Source of the DNA: Marinoscillum sp964351625
GTDB lineage: Bacteria; Bacteroidota; Bacteroidia; Cytophagales; Cyclobacteriaceae
NCBI GenBank assembly: GCA_964351625.1
Contig: CAYGOV010000004.1
Location: forward strand, 1-64,000
Length of the DNA: 64,000 bases
Reading direction: 5' to 3'
In this document: positions 7,387-16,179 of the stretch, one piece after another
Numbering within the stretch: position 1 is the stretch's first letter
Layout: each line of letters begins with the position of its first letter
Program-made: the position numbers and the translations under genes
Notes under the pieces: model-generated
Database searches by the model: none
What the model was told of the DNA's origin: nothing
Seen by the model: only the letters and a program-made list of their open reading frames with translations

Positions 7387-7596
7387 ATGCAAGATTTTTT
7401 GGAGCGTTACGCTTTTGGCGTTTGTACTAGACTAGGAGAGAAGTTACGCATTCCTACCTCTGGCATTAGGTTGTTCTTCATTTACACTTCTTTTCTCACA
7501 TTTGGATCACCAGTGATTATCTATTTGTCGTTGGCTTTTGTGATGAATTTTAGGAAAATGCTCAGAAGACGAGATAACTCTATTTGGTATTATTAA
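7387..7596 (+). CDS. Small PspC-domain membrane protein
   Basis: This 69-residue protein resembles the PspC domain of the phage-shock system. FGVCTRLGEKLRIPTSGIRL corresponds to the conserved GVCGGIAEYFGIDPTLVRL-type block. A hydrophobic segment follows (about 29-53), then a basic tail. Single-domain PspC proteins are membrane proteins of uncertain role, sometimes with a link to envelope stress. The 3' end overlaps the convergent glycosyltransferase gene by 17 bp. No other psp gene is near. Confidence 0.75.
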   Translation: MQDFLERYAFGVCTRLGEKLRIPTSGIRLFFIYTSFLTFGSPVIIYLSLAFVMNFRKMLRRRDNSIWYY

Positions 7597-8584
7597 TTTC
7601 ATCAAATGTCTTTTGACCTTTGATGAAATATCGGAAGGGTAAAATTTGAAACCTTTGGTTGATAAGCAAAGGATTGGATCTCTTTTCAAATCTTAAGCAA
7701 CGCCCATTATCTTTCAATCCGTCTCGCACCCCCTGAAGTACGGCCCAGAAATGTTCACTCGATTCATTGCTCCATATATACATAGCAGCAAAAACATCCA
7801 GAACAATACGAAAGGGTAGTTTATAGATCAATGCTGATTTTGGTTGATTCTTGAGCAGCAGCATGATTCCATTTCTGAAATTCAAATAGGTCTTCCTAGG
7901 ACTGGTTTTATTTAAAGTGCCTCCGCCTACATGATAAACCTTGGATTCTGGAACATATGCTACTTTTAATCCATGACTTTTCAGGCGCCAACAAAGGTCA
8001 ATCTCTTCCATGTGGGCAAAAAAGGAATCATCAAATCCACCCAACTCATGGAATGCTTGTGAACGGATTATAAATGCAGCTCCGCTTGCCCACAGTATAT
8101 CCGAGGCATGATCATATTGTTCTGAATCTTGCTCTAAATTATTTAGAACCCTCCCTTTACAGTATGGATAAGCTAGACTGTCTAAATATCCTCCTGCAGC
8201 TCCTGCGTATTCGAAATAGTCTCGTTTATGGTAATCTAGCAGTTTGGGCTGTGCGGCAGCATAAGCCGGGTTTTCATCCAAAAACGCAACCAGTGGGTTT
8301 AACCAGTTTTCACTTACCTCTACATCACTATTGAGTAAAAGGTAATATTCTGCATCTACTTGCTTAAGTGCATGATTATATCCTCCAGCATACCCATAGT
8401 TAGTATCAAGTATGATAGTTCTGACGCTTCGGAATTGCTTTAGAATGTCAAGTGAATCATCTGTAGAGCAATTGTCAGCGACTATTAATTCTGCATCTGG
8501 AGTGTGCTGGATAAGAAAAGGTAGAAACTGTGATAGAAAGTCACGTCCGTTGTAGTTAAGGATGACTACTGCAACTTTGGTCAT
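7580..8584 (-). CDS. Family 2 glycosyltransferase
   Basis: The protein has 334 residues if it starts at the ATG at 8584, whose A overlaps the ybaB stop (TGATG). A GTG one codon earlier is the alternative. A GT-A fold is indicated: VAVVILNYNGRDFL at the N-terminus, ELIVADNCSTDDSL, then YYLLLNSDVEV (the DxD-like metal site), and FDDSFFAHMEEIDLCWRL, the catalytic-base ED-like segment of rhamnosyltransferase-like members. The C-terminus holds YLNFRNGIMLLLKNQ. It probably transfers a sugar from a nucleotide sugar in polysaccharide or envelope glycan synthesis; donor and acceptor cannot be read. It is the last gene of a hisS-led run. Confidence 0.92.
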   Translation of the reverse strand: MTKVAVVILNYNGRDFLSQFLPFLIQHTPDAELIVADNCSTDDSLDILKQFRSVRTIILDTNYGYAGGYNHALKQVDAEYYLLLNSDVEVSENWLNPLVAFLDENPAYAAAQPKLLDYHKRDYFEYAGAAGGYLDSLAYPYCKGRVLNNLEQDSEQYDHASDILWASGAAFIIRSQAFHELGGFDDSFFAHMEEIDLCWRLKSHGLKVAYVPESKVYHVGGGTLNKTSPRKTYLNFRNGIMLLLKNQPKSALIYKLPFRIVLDVFAAMYIWSNESSEHFWAVLQGVRDGLKDNGRCLRFEKRSNPLLINQRFQILPFRYFIKGQKTFDEINNTK

Positions 8585-8916
8585 CACATCATATTGTTAA
8601 TATCGAATCCAGGGATATTTGGCATGACACCTTTGGTTGCTTTCTGCAGATGCTCCTTAGCCTCTATATCTACATCTTTAATTGCTTTATTTACTGCAGC
8701 CACTATTAGGTCTTTCATCATATCTGCGTCAGATATATTGATTAATGACTCGTCTATTTGAAGTGAAAGCAGTTCCTTTTGCCCGTTCACTTTGGCCTTG
8801 ACCATACCAGCGCCTGACTCTGCTTCTAGCGTAATGTTCCTGAGTTCATCTTGGGCAACTTTCATGCTTTCTTGCACTTCCTTCAGCTTGCCCATCATTT
8901 TCATCATATCAAACAT
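8584..8916 (-). CDS. ybaB: YbaB/EbfC family nucleoid-associated protein
   Basis: This is a 110-residue DNA-binding protein of the YbaB/EbfC family, which binds DNA as a dimer and affects nucleoid structure and gene expression. The N-terminal helix MFDMMKMMGKLKEVQESM and the central VKAKVNGQKELLSLQIDESL sheet are characteristic. The start is 10 bp after the stop of the CHU_C gene and the stop overlaps the glycosyltransferase start, so the three are likely cotranscribed. Many bacteria pair ybaB with dnaX and recR; here it does not. Confidence 0.93.
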   Translation of the reverse strand: MFDMMKMMGKLKEVQESMKVAQDELRNITLEAESGAGMVKAKVNGQKELLSLQIDESLINISDADMMKDLIVAAVNKAIKDVDIEAKEHLQKATKGVMPNIPGFDINNMM

Positions 8917-8926
8917 GATCTCATCT

Positions 8927-10531
8927 TTAGTTATTAACTATGGTAAAAGTACCTACTTGGGTTTTAAGTTCACCATTTTCCAGTTCAAAGGTAATATGGT
9001 AGAGATACGTACCTACATCAGCCTTTTCATTTTTGAGTTTCCCGTTCCAAACTGGGTTAGAATTAGATGTGTGAATTACCACACCCCATCTATCAAAGAT
9101 TTTCATTTCGAAATTAGTTGTTGGTAGCCCGAAGATTTCTAATTCATCGTTTGTTCCATCATTATTAGGAGTAAATGCTGTGGGTACAAATACTCTAGTG
9201 TCATAGGTAGTAATGATGCTATTAGAAAAAAGGGTAAGAGTATCATAGGTATACTCAGCTGTAATTGTGATTCTTTCTCCTAAACTTCCCGGGATAATAT
9301 ACGAGCCTTGGGGTTCATATTTCACTTCTTTTGTTTGATCTAGGTTGCTGAATATTACTTTCACATCAGCAAATCCTAGCTCATTTATAGGTTCGATTAT
9401 CTCCAAGCCGATACTGTTATTGAGTTTGTTTTTATCAGTTAAATAGATGAAAGGTGGGGCAACTACCATTGAATCAAACTTATTGCTACAGGTATCTGTC
9501 AAAAATAGGGAGTAAGAGGGTTGACGATTCTGTGCGTAACCAAGGTCTCCAAATGGAGCATCAAATACGCCAAGAGATTGAGATATGTTATTTCTATCAA
9601 TTCGATAAGCTTCTATTAGTCTGAAACCAATATCATCAAATGATATTTGTACCCGACTATCATCAAAACCTGCCCATGCTTTAAGTTCATCAACCCTATT
9701 TTTATTGTTGCTGGTACATGGTTCGGCTAGCAAAGTGGTTATGTCATCACATATATTTAGGAAGCTCACTTTTAAGCAAATCTCATTATTCCCTATGTCG
9801 AATGGAACAGGGTATACATTGTGATTTTGGGTAATAATGCCCTCATATATAGTGTATGCTGCTCCATTAAACTCTGTGGTGAGTTGGAGCTGAAGAAAGG
9901 AGTTGAACGTTGTGAAATCGACATTGAGGTAATATTCATCTAAACATTGGCTTTCCAAATAGATTGAATCTAGTTGAGTGACTTGGGTAGGAAGCAGATT
10001 AAAGGATGTAGAAGTTGTTGCACAAGTAGGGTAAGCGTCCTGATACAAACCTTTTACTTTAACGATTCCGCTTCCAGTGGGGTAATCGAAAGTCAGGGGA
10101 GCATCACTCTTGAGATATTCAAAGACATCAGAGTCTGTGAAGCTAATTTCATAAGCATCATATACCGTGTCTACTATCTGCACAGCTACTATGGTTTCTT
10201 TGCAATTCAGAATATGGAATGCAGGCGGGGAACTTTCCAAAACGGTAAAATTGAGAGTATCTGTTTTGGGTATAATGTCTTCTCCAAGAAACTGAACAAT
10301 CTGATACTGACCGGGTTCAGTATACACATGAAACGTATCTAAAGTCTCAATTAGTCCTTCTTCATAAAAGTATTGACGACTTAATACCCCAAGATTATCA
10401 TGCTCACTTATGGATATGGTGACTGGAGCGCAGCCCCTTGAGTATTCAATTGAGAATCTACCAAACATACTTACTTGCTGTGCACACAAGTCAAAGCATA
10501 AAAAGAACGTTATAAGTATAGACAGCCTCAA
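8927..10531 (-). CDS. Secreted protein with gliding-motility-associated C-terminal (CHU_C) domain
   Basis: This 534-residue protein has a Sec signal peptide (MRLSILITFFLCFDLCAQQ) and beta-rich, Ig- or PKD-like segments. The C-terminal 90 residues read FVPTAFTPNNDGTNDELEIF, then KIFDRWGVVIH, then WNGK, and end GTYLYHITFELENG...QVGTFTIVNN. This is the type B C-terminal signal of the type IX secretion system in Bacteroidota. It is probably exported by that route and attached to or released from the cell surface. It lies 39 bp after hisS and 10 bp before ybaB, an unusual place for a surface protein. The ligand or function is unknown. Confidence 0.93.
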   Translation of the reverse strand: MRLSILITFFLCFDLCAQQVSMFGRFSIEYSRGCAPVTISISEHDNLGVLSRQYFYEEGLIETLDTFHVYTEPGQYQIVQFLGEDIIPKTDTLNFTVLESSPPAFHILNCKETIVAVQIVDTVYDAYEISFTDSDVFEYLKSDAPLTFDYPTGSGIVKVKGLYQDAYPTCATTSTSFNLLPTQVTQLDSIYLESQCLDEYYLNVDFTTFNSFLQLQLTTEFNGAAYTIYEGIITQNHNVYPVPFDIGNNEICLKVSFLNICDDITTLLAEPCTSNNKNRVDELKAWAGFDDSRVQISFDDIGFRLIEAYRIDRNNISQSLGVFDAPFGDLGYAQNRQPSYSLFLTDTCSNKFDSMVVAPPFIYLTDKNKLNNSIGLEIIEPINELGFADVKVIFSNLDQTKEVKYEPQGSYIIPGSLGERITITAEYTYDTLTLFSNSIITTYDTRVFVPTAFTPNNDGTNDELEIFGLPTTNFEMKIFDRWGVVIHTSNSNPVWNGKLKNEKADVGTYLYHITFELENGELKTQVGTFTIVNN

Positions 10532-10570
10532 AATAAACTTAGGTTGATAATATCAACGAAGTAACAAAAC

Positions 10571-11935
10571 TTAAAGTCTATCACCCAATTGATTAATGAT
10601 CTCAGCAGTACTATATACCGTCTGAGATCCATCTGCCATATTCTTCAAAGGATAAACAGCTGTGGTGATTTCATCTGTTCCAATGGTAATAACATAAGCT
10701 ATGTTCTTCTTATTGGCGTAATTAAACTGTTTTTTGAGCTTGCTCACCTCAGGATATATCTCGGCGCTTATGCCTGATTGTCTTAGTTGCTTGAGTAGAC
10801 CAAGACCATGCACAAAGCTTTCTTCATCAAAATGTGTGATTAGTACTTGGCTTGTTTGATTCAAGCTTGCAGGAAATAATTCCAACTCTTCGAGAACATC
10901 ATAAATACGATCAAGCCCAAAAGAGATACCAACACCCGAAATGCCTTCTAGTCCAAATACGCCAGTCAGGTTATCATACCTACCCCCTCCAGTGATACTT
11001 CCGATTTGAACTTTTGTAGATTTCACCTCAAAAATCATCCCTGTATAATAGGTGAGACCCCTTGCTAAGCTAAAGTCAAGATCAACTTTAAGCTCACGGT
11101 TAGCTGCTGACTTAAGGTATTCATAAAATGTAATTAATTCGGAAGTTCCTTTATTGCTGCCAATTACTTTCTCAATCGTTAGGATCTTTTCGTCAAAGCT
11201 TTGACTCAACTCAAAGAGGTCGAAAATAGGGTTTAGCGATTCATTCGTAGCTCCAAGTTCTATTAGTTCTTTTGAAACTTGCTCTTTACCTACTTTATCT
11301 AGCTTATCAATTGCTACGCAAAATGGAATTTCCTTTCCTGTTAATCCAGCACTTGCAGCCAAGGCATTTAGTAATTCACGGTGATTGATTTTTAATGAAA
11401 AATCTGAGAGCCCTAAATCAAAAAACACGTCATGGATAAGTAAAGTCAACTCGGCTTCATTCCACAAGCTGTTAGTCCCAATGATGTCTGCATCGCATTG
11501 ATAAAACTCTCGATACCTACCTTTTTGAGGACGATCTGCTCTCCAAACTGGTTGGATTTGAAATCTCTTAAAAGGAAAGGTTATATCATTTTGATTTTGA
11601 ACCACAAATCTGGCGAAAGGCACGGTGAGATCATACCTTAATCCCTTTTCGGAGATTTTCTCAAGCATTGCCTGACTTCCTTTACCTAAGTCTTCGGGAT
11701 TTGAATTCTTTAGGTAATCACCAGAATTGAGGATTTTAAATATAAGCTGATCTCCTTCATCACCATATTTACCAGTAAGTACGGAGAGTTGCTCCATAGC
11801 TGGCGTTTCTATCTTTTGAAATCCGTATTTCCTGAAATTCTTAGTTATGATATCAATGATATATGACCGTTTGGCTGATTGTTCAGTACCAAAATCGCGC
11901 GTTCCTTTAGGTAGAGAGGGTTTTGACTTTGCCAT
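10571..11935 (-). CDS. hisS: Histidyl-tRNA synthetase
   Basis: This class II synthetase charges tRNA-His with histidine. It has 454 residues. Motif 1 begins near KPSLPKGTRDFG, and motif 2 includes FQIQPVWRADRPQKGRYREF with QCDADIIG. The histidine loop LARGLTYYTGMIFEV and the GGGRYDNL segment are present. The C-terminal anticodon-binding domain runs from about 365. It diverges from the small gene at 12005, with 69 bp between start codons. It leads a run of minus-strand genes continuing to 7580. A TAGTTTTG box lies just upstream (11950-11957). Confidence 0.98.
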   Translation of the reverse strand: MAKSKPSLPKGTRDFGTEQSAKRSYIIDIITKNFRKYGFQKIETPAMEQLSVLTGKYGDEGDQLIFKILNSGDYLKNSNPEDLGKGSQAMLEKISEKGLRYDLTVPFARFVVQNQNDITFPFKRFQIQPVWRADRPQKGRYREFYQCDADIIGTNSLWNEAELTLLIHDVFFDLGLSDFSLKINHRELLNALAASAGLTGKEIPFCVAIDKLDKVGKEQVSKELIELGATNESLNPIFDLFELSQSFDEKILTIEKVIGSNKGTSELITFYEYLKSAANRELKVDLDFSLARGLTYYTGMIFEVKSTKVQIGSITGGGRYDNLTGVFGLEGISGVGISFGLDRIYDVLEELELFPASLNQTSQVLITHFDEESFVHGLGLLKQLRQSGISAEIYPEVSKLKKQFNYANKKNIAYVITIGTDEITTAVYPLKNMADGSQTVYSTAEIINQLGDRL

Positions 11936-11943
11936 GTTTTAAT

Positions 11944-11975
11944 TTTGGACAAAACTAACTAATCCTCTAAATTTG
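11944..11975 (+). promoter_or_regulatory. Bacteroidota promoter for the 92-residue protein (TTTG-N20-TAAATTTG)
   Basis: TTTG at 11944-11947 and TAAATTTG at 11968-11975 are separated by 20 bp, a good fit to the -33/-7 promoter of Bacteroidota. The start codon lies 30 bp downstream. The region overlaps the minus-strand box of hisS. Confidence 0.75.
11950..11957 (-). promoter_or_regulatory. Possible hisS -7 box TAGTTTTG
   Basis: Read on the minus strand this is TAGTTTTG, fitting TAnnTTTG. It lies only 15 bp before the hisS start, which would give a very short leader. No clear -33 element is seen. Confidence 0.4.
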
Positions 11976-12004
11976 CGTCTTGTTTTAAAGAAATGAACTG
12001 AACG

Positions 12005-12283
12005 ATGGCTGTTACAAGACTAGAAAGAAAAGGTAGAAGAAATATATCAAGAGCTAAGAATAAGGTGATAAGTGTTAAGAGACTTAACGCAATGCCAGTG
12101 ATTAAGAATGTAGACATTGAGGAAATGAAAAAGTCCTTCGTGGCTGCACCAGCCACGAAAACGAAAGCAGAAGCTCCAGCAAAAGAAGAAGTAGAAGCGA
12201 AAGTGGAAGAAGTAGCTGTAGAAGAGAAAGCTGCACCTAAGAAAAAAGCTGCTGCTAAAAAAGAAGAGACTAAAGAAGATTAA
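12005..12283 (+). CDS. Small protein with basic N-terminus and Ala/Lys/Glu-rich tail
   Basis: This 92-residue protein is not recognised by name. Residues 1-45 are basic and look folded (MAVTRLERKGRRNISRAKNK, then VKRLNAMPVIKNVDIEEMKK). The remaining half is low-complexity Ala/Lys/Glu/Val, with KAEAPAKEEVEAKVEEVAVE and KKKAAAKKEE, and is probably disordered. The composition recalls nucleic-acid or ribosome-associated proteins with charged tails. It has a strong promoter and its own terminator, so it is expressed as a single gene, divergent from hisS. Confidence 0.8.
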   Translation: MAVTRLERKGRRNISRAKNKVISVKRLNAMPVIKNVDIEEMKKSFVAAPATKTKAEAPAKEEVEAKVEEVAVEEKAAPKKKAAAKKEETKED

Positions 12284-12305
12284 TTAAGCTTCTTGATAGA
12301 TAATG

Positions 12306-12335
12306 AACCTGAAGAAGAACTCTTCAGGTTTTTTT
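12306..12335 (+). terminator. Rho-independent terminator
   Basis: AACCTGAAGA (12306-12315), loop AGAAC, TCTTCAGGTT, followed by TTTTT. It ends the 92-residue gene and touches the last codon of the convergent gene at 12334. Confidence 0.92.
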
Positions 12336-13107
12336 ATGCGTATCCGAGTAAACCATAGGCAAATATTCCTAACCATTCCTTGAATAACAGATGCCAATCC
12401 GATAAGGTATTTGATGAGGGAACAAGCCATTCTAGGCTCCAAGTGAGTGGCTTTGATCGAAAATCTACGGGAAATGGGACAACTTGTACCCCCTGTTTTT
12501 CAAAACACCTGATGGCCCTCTTCATATGAAATGCAGAGGTAATTAAGAGAATTGGCTGCTCCTTTTTGTCTTCCGATTCAAGAATTCGTGCCACTTCTAC
12601 CGCATTCTCCTTTGTGTTTCTCGAAAGGGTATCAGTAAGTATTTGTTTGGTTCTAAAGAACTCAAGTGCCAACTCTTCCAGCTTAGCGCCTTCTGCTTTG
12701 GACTTCAAGAGGATACCTGCATCGCCACCTGAGATGATCAAAGTGCGAATAATCTTATCGTTTAAAAGTCTAAATGCTTCTACCAACCGCTCACTGCTTT
12801 CATTAAGTGAGATTTGATCTGGTAAAGACTGTGTCGTGGATGTGATGCCACCCAATACTACTCCAATTTCTATAAGAGGTAATGTGTCTTTTGCTTTTGG
12901 TGGTATTTCCCATTTCTTCAAAGCGAGATTGCTCAAGAGGGGATTAGTGAATATTATCAAAAGAAATATTCCAAATATCCTGGAGTACTTAGCCAAATTA
13001 ATTTTTTTGCTAAACACACTTATCAGCAACAAAGTGATCACCCATGTAAGGGGATTCAAAAGTTGATAGACTACTTTAGATAAAACGAATAGCATCCTAT
13101 CTGTCAA
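12334..13107 (-). CDS. DUF218 (YdcF/ElyC-like) membrane protein
   Basis: This 257-residue protein has two N-terminal hydrophobic segments (about 7-26 and 39-63) and then a DUF218 domain: IEIGVVLGG near 84, SSERLVEAFRLL, TLIISGGDAG near 137, SRNTKENAVEVARIL, and LLITSAFHMKRAIRCFEKQG near 188. The second half carries the acidic and His residues typical of the fold. ElyC-type relatives affect envelope carrier-lipid and peptidoglycan processes; the biochemical role is unproven. It overlaps the ABC transporter gene upstream by 11 bp, so they are probably translated from one mRNA. Confidence 0.88.
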   Translation of the reverse strand: MTDRMLFVLSKVVYQLLNPLTWVITLLLISVFSKKINLAKYSRIFGIFLLIIFTNPLLSNLALKKWEIPPKAKDTLPLIEIGVVLGGITSTTQSLPDQISLNESSERLVEAFRLLNDKIIRTLIISGGDAGILLKSKAEGAKLEELALEFFRTKQILTDTLSRNTKENAVEVARILESEDKKEQPILLITSAFHMKRAIRCFEKQGVQVVPFPVDFRSKPLTWSLEWLVPSSNTLSDWHLLFKEWLGIFAYGLLGYA

Positions 13108-16090
13108 AAAGGTTGAGAAGCCTCTTTAAACCGTCAAAATAAAGGAGTAGAAATAATCCTAAAGACATCATCCAAATAATAAAAACATTGAATTGAAGAG
13201 TGTTGAACCAGAGACCACCGAAATGTTTTGTAGGCTGGTAAAATTGTGCCCTAAAGTCCATGGCATGTTTAGGATATTCTGGTTCATTATAAATCGGATA
13301 GAGTTTTTGGATATACTCATTGTTGTGTTCAAGTATCCTGTGTTCCGTCGCTAAATTTTTCACCATCATGGCGATAGCTTCGTTATAATTATCCTCTTTT
13401 AATTGATCATAGACTTGTCGCTTCTCCGGAGTATTGGTCATTTCTTGAAGCTTTGCTTGTCTGTTTTTATTGGCGTTTTTGTAAAGCACATTGTAATATG
13501 CCTTCAGTTTTTCTATAAAGATCATGGTAACATCACTGAAGGAACTATCCCATGCTTCTAAAGTGAAATTGTCAAACTCAGGGAACTTATCATAGCCCAA
13601 TTTCGAAAGCTCTTTATCAAGCGCATTTTTTATCGTCTGAAATTTATTGTAAACCTTGCGCTTGGTATCATCATCTTCGCTTTGATAATTCTTGTTTACA
13701 AATTCCAAATCATCGATCAATCGTGGAAGAAAATAGGAAGTTTTAAATTCACACTGACCCATCGCTTTCTCATCTTCATAGAATATTTCACTATATGGAT
13801 TGGATTTAAACTGCTGAACGGCAAGCGCCTCAAATGCCCATCTAGAAGCCATTATTTCTCCAATCATAGGTACTTTATCCTCGGTGGTAATAACAGGATT
13901 GAGCTTATCAAAATTCACAACCACACCACTCAATATTAACTGTGGTATAACCAATAGAGGTATCAAAATGTATACTGTAATAGCGGATTTGAATGCACTT
14001 GAGACATTGAGTCCTAGAATATTAGCAAAACAAGAGACGCTGAATAATACAGCCCAAAATGGGAGGAACATTCCTTGAACGCCTAAGATCCAACTTCCGA
14101 TTAAAATGTAAGTACATGTCTGAAAAGCAGAAATTCCGAAGAGAATAGCTAGTTTGGAGAACAAATAGCTTCCTCGGCTAAGGTTTAGAAACTCCTCACG
14201 TTTTAAGATTTTGCGATCCTTTATGATTTCTTCAGCGCTTACAGTGAGTCCCATAAAGAGAGACACTATTACACTCATGAAGAAGAATACCGGAATATTG
14301 AGGTTTTCCTTAAACTGATAGACCGTCGTGTCTTCTGGTAAATACCTTATAATAAATGCCAGGACGATAGCCAAGACAGGGGCCTCAAGTAAGTTGATCG
14401 TAAGGTATTGTTTGTTGCTTAGCTTAGATTTAAAATCTCGAATTGTGAAAATTACAAATTGCTTAAGTTTCCCTGGTATACTTAGTGTCTTTTGAGGTAG
14501 TTCTGAGGTTTCTTCTACCGGTTTGATTTCAATTTTCTTTGTGAAATGATCATTCCATTGAATAGGAGTAACCTTTCTTTGTTTAGTGAAATTCCCATAT
14601 TCATTTACAACCTTAGACTCTATTATATTGAAAATTTGTTCTGGATTGATCGACCTAGAGCGATCGACCATTTTCACTATTTCCTTAAAGTATGAGATTC
14701 CCTCAATAGGATTGCCATAATAAACTTGATATCCACCAACATCCAATACTACTAGCTTGTCAAACATTTTAAAAATGTCTTCAGATGGTTGATGGATCAC
14801 CACAAAGATCATTTTACCCTTAAGTGAGAGCTCTTTCAAAAGATCCATTATATTTTCAGAATCCCGAGATGAAAGCCCACTTGTTGGTTCATCAACAAAC
14901 AGGACAGAGGGTTCTCTGAGCAATTCAAGTCCAATATTCAAGCGTTTTCGCTGACCACCAGAGATGGTTTTTTCTAGTGGGGACCCCACTTTCAGATGCC
15001 GGGTCTCATATAAGCCGAGTGAATCCAATGTATTATTAACCAAACCATGTAAATCACCTTCGCCTAGATCTTTAAAGCATAGTTTGGCTGCAAAATAGAG
15101 GTTGTCAGACACTGATAACTCTTCTATTAAGAGATCATCTTGGGGCACGTAACCTATTACGCCTTCTATCTTGCTTTTTTCTTTATGTATATCAACTCCA
15201 TTGATTCTGACTGTACCTTGGGAGGGCACTTCATTGCCATTGAGTACATTGAGTAAAGTGGATTTCCCAGCTCCACTACCGCCCATTAAAGCTATTAGTT
15301 TGCCTGATTCTTCCTCTATTTTGATATTGTGCAGTCCGACTTTCCCATTTGGGAATTTGAAGTAAAGGTCACGCGCTGTAAAGGTTAGATATTGATCTGA
15401 AGCTACAGACAAGAAGCAATTTACAACTTCACTGTGGTAAATTGGATCGATAGTTTCACCCTTAATTGAACTACCACTCGCATAGGTGTAAATGGAATGC
15501 ATGTCCATCGCTGCATCATTTAGCAAGATGTTTTCTTCACCAATATATTTAAGTAAATAGGTGTTGACATCTGGTATTTTCAAAACGAGCAAAAATCCAT
15601 CGAGACCTTTTTTGACGAGATGTTTACATTTCTCAGGGATCTCATTTGTGCCATTATCTATTACTAAAATGTGCTTAGAGCTCAATTTGCTGCGCTCTTG
15701 GAAGATAACAAATGCTTTTACCAGGTCAGTGACAGCTTTCGGGACATTTATGGCTTCAGAGATTTCATATAATAAAATCTTTTCTCTTTCAGAGACCTTG
15801 CCATCTGCTGCAATGAGTATAATAAGATCAAGAATAATCACAACTTTTTGCTGTACTGATTGCTCGTGATTTATTTTATTGCAGATTTCCTGAATATGTT
15901 TTGATTCTGCTCCACTGATTATCGTTTGAGCGAATTCGTCAAAATAGGCCAAGTATTTGGCTGCTGTTTCACTATTTAACGAGCTATGAAGAAATTTTTC
16001 AACGGAAGCTCTTTCGTCAGATGTTACTTCGTCTTCTTTAGCAACGATTGCTAATAACTGGAGGATAGCGTGTAGTATTTCTTCACTCAT
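13097..16090 (-). CDS. ABCG-type ABC transporter (fused ATPase and permease) with N-terminal TerB-like domain
   Basis: This 997-residue protein holds, in order, an all-helical TerB-like domain (about 1-125, with two DExxSxxE-like repeats EVTSDERASV and KVSEREKILL); a linker domain (about 138-235); an ABC ATPase with Walker A GGSGAGKST (270-278), ISGGQR (376-381) and VLFVDEP (396-402); and a C-terminal ABC2-type permease. The permease has about six hydrophobic segments, five between residues 560 and 740 and one at the extreme C-terminus, with a long soluble insert in between. ABCG-like half transporters export lipids or other hydrophobic compounds, but the substrate is unknown. It lies upstream of the DUF218 gene with overlap. 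Confidence 0.92.
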   Translation of the reverse strand: MSEEILHAILQLLAIVAKEDEVTSDERASVEKFLHSSLNSETAAKYLAYFDEFAQTIISGAESKHIQEICNKINHEQSVQQKVVIILDLIILIAADGKVSEREKILLYEISEAINVPKAVTDLVKAFVIFQERSKLSSKHILVIDNGTNEIPEKCKHLVKKGLDGFLLVLKIPDVNTYLLKYIGEENILLNDAAMDMHSIYTYASGSSIKGETIDPIYHSEVVNCFLSVASDQYLTFTARDLYFKFPNGKVGLHNIKIEEESGKLIALMGGSGAGKSTLLNVLNGNEVPSQGTVRINGVDIHKEKSKIEGVIGYVPQDDLLIEELSVSDNLYFAAKLCFKDLGEGDLHGLVNNTLDSLGLYETRHLKVGSPLEKTISGGQRKRLNIGLELLREPSVLFVDEPTSGLSSRDSENIMDLLKELSLKGKMIFVVIHQPSEDIFKMFDKLVVLDVGGYQVYYGNPIEGISYFKEIVKMVDRSRSINPEQIFNIIESKVVNEYGNFTKQRKVTPIQWNDHFTKKIEIKPVEETSELPQKTLSIPGKLKQFVIFTIRDFKSKLSNKQYLTINLLEAPVLAIVLAFIIRYLPEDTTVYQFKENLNIPVFFFMSVIVSLFMGLTVSAEEIIKDRKILKREEFLNLSRGSYLFSKLAILFGISAFQTCTYILIGSWILGVQGMFLPFWAVLFSVSCFANILGLNVSSAFKSAITVYILIPLLVIPQLILSGVVVNFDKLNPVITTEDKVPMIGEIMASRWAFEALAVQQFKSNPYSEIFYEDEKAMGQCEFKTSYFLPRLIDDLEFVNKNYQSEDDDTKRKVYNKFQTIKNALDKELSKLGYDKFPEFDNFTLEAWDSSFSDVTMIFIEKLKAYYNVLYKNANKNRQAKLQEMTNTPEKRQVYDQLKEDNYNEAIAMMVKNLATEHRILEHNNEYIQKLYPIYNEPEYPKHAMDFRAQFYQPTKHFGGLWFNTLQFNVFIIWMMSLGLFLLLYFDGLKRLLNLFDR

Positions 16091-16122
16091 GTTAACGGAT
16101 GATAGTTAGACTGAATAAAAAT

Positions 16123-16153
16123 ACAAAAAGCATTGGATTCCAATGCTTTTTGT
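16123..16153. terminator. Bidirectional hairpin terminator
   Basis: ACAAAAAGCATTGG, loop ATT, CCAATGCTTTTTGT, a nearly perfect palindrome with T runs in both directions. It lies between the minus-strand lipoprotein gene (ends 16180) and the ABC transporter start. Confidence 0.9.
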
Positions 16154-16179
16154 AAAGTTTAATGATTTTGAAGGATGAA

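Noticed and set aside
15561..15869. Plus-strand open frames within the ABC transporter and within mnmE and gltB
   Set aside because: They are shadows of strong minus-strand genes with clear family matches, and their translations have no coding-like character.
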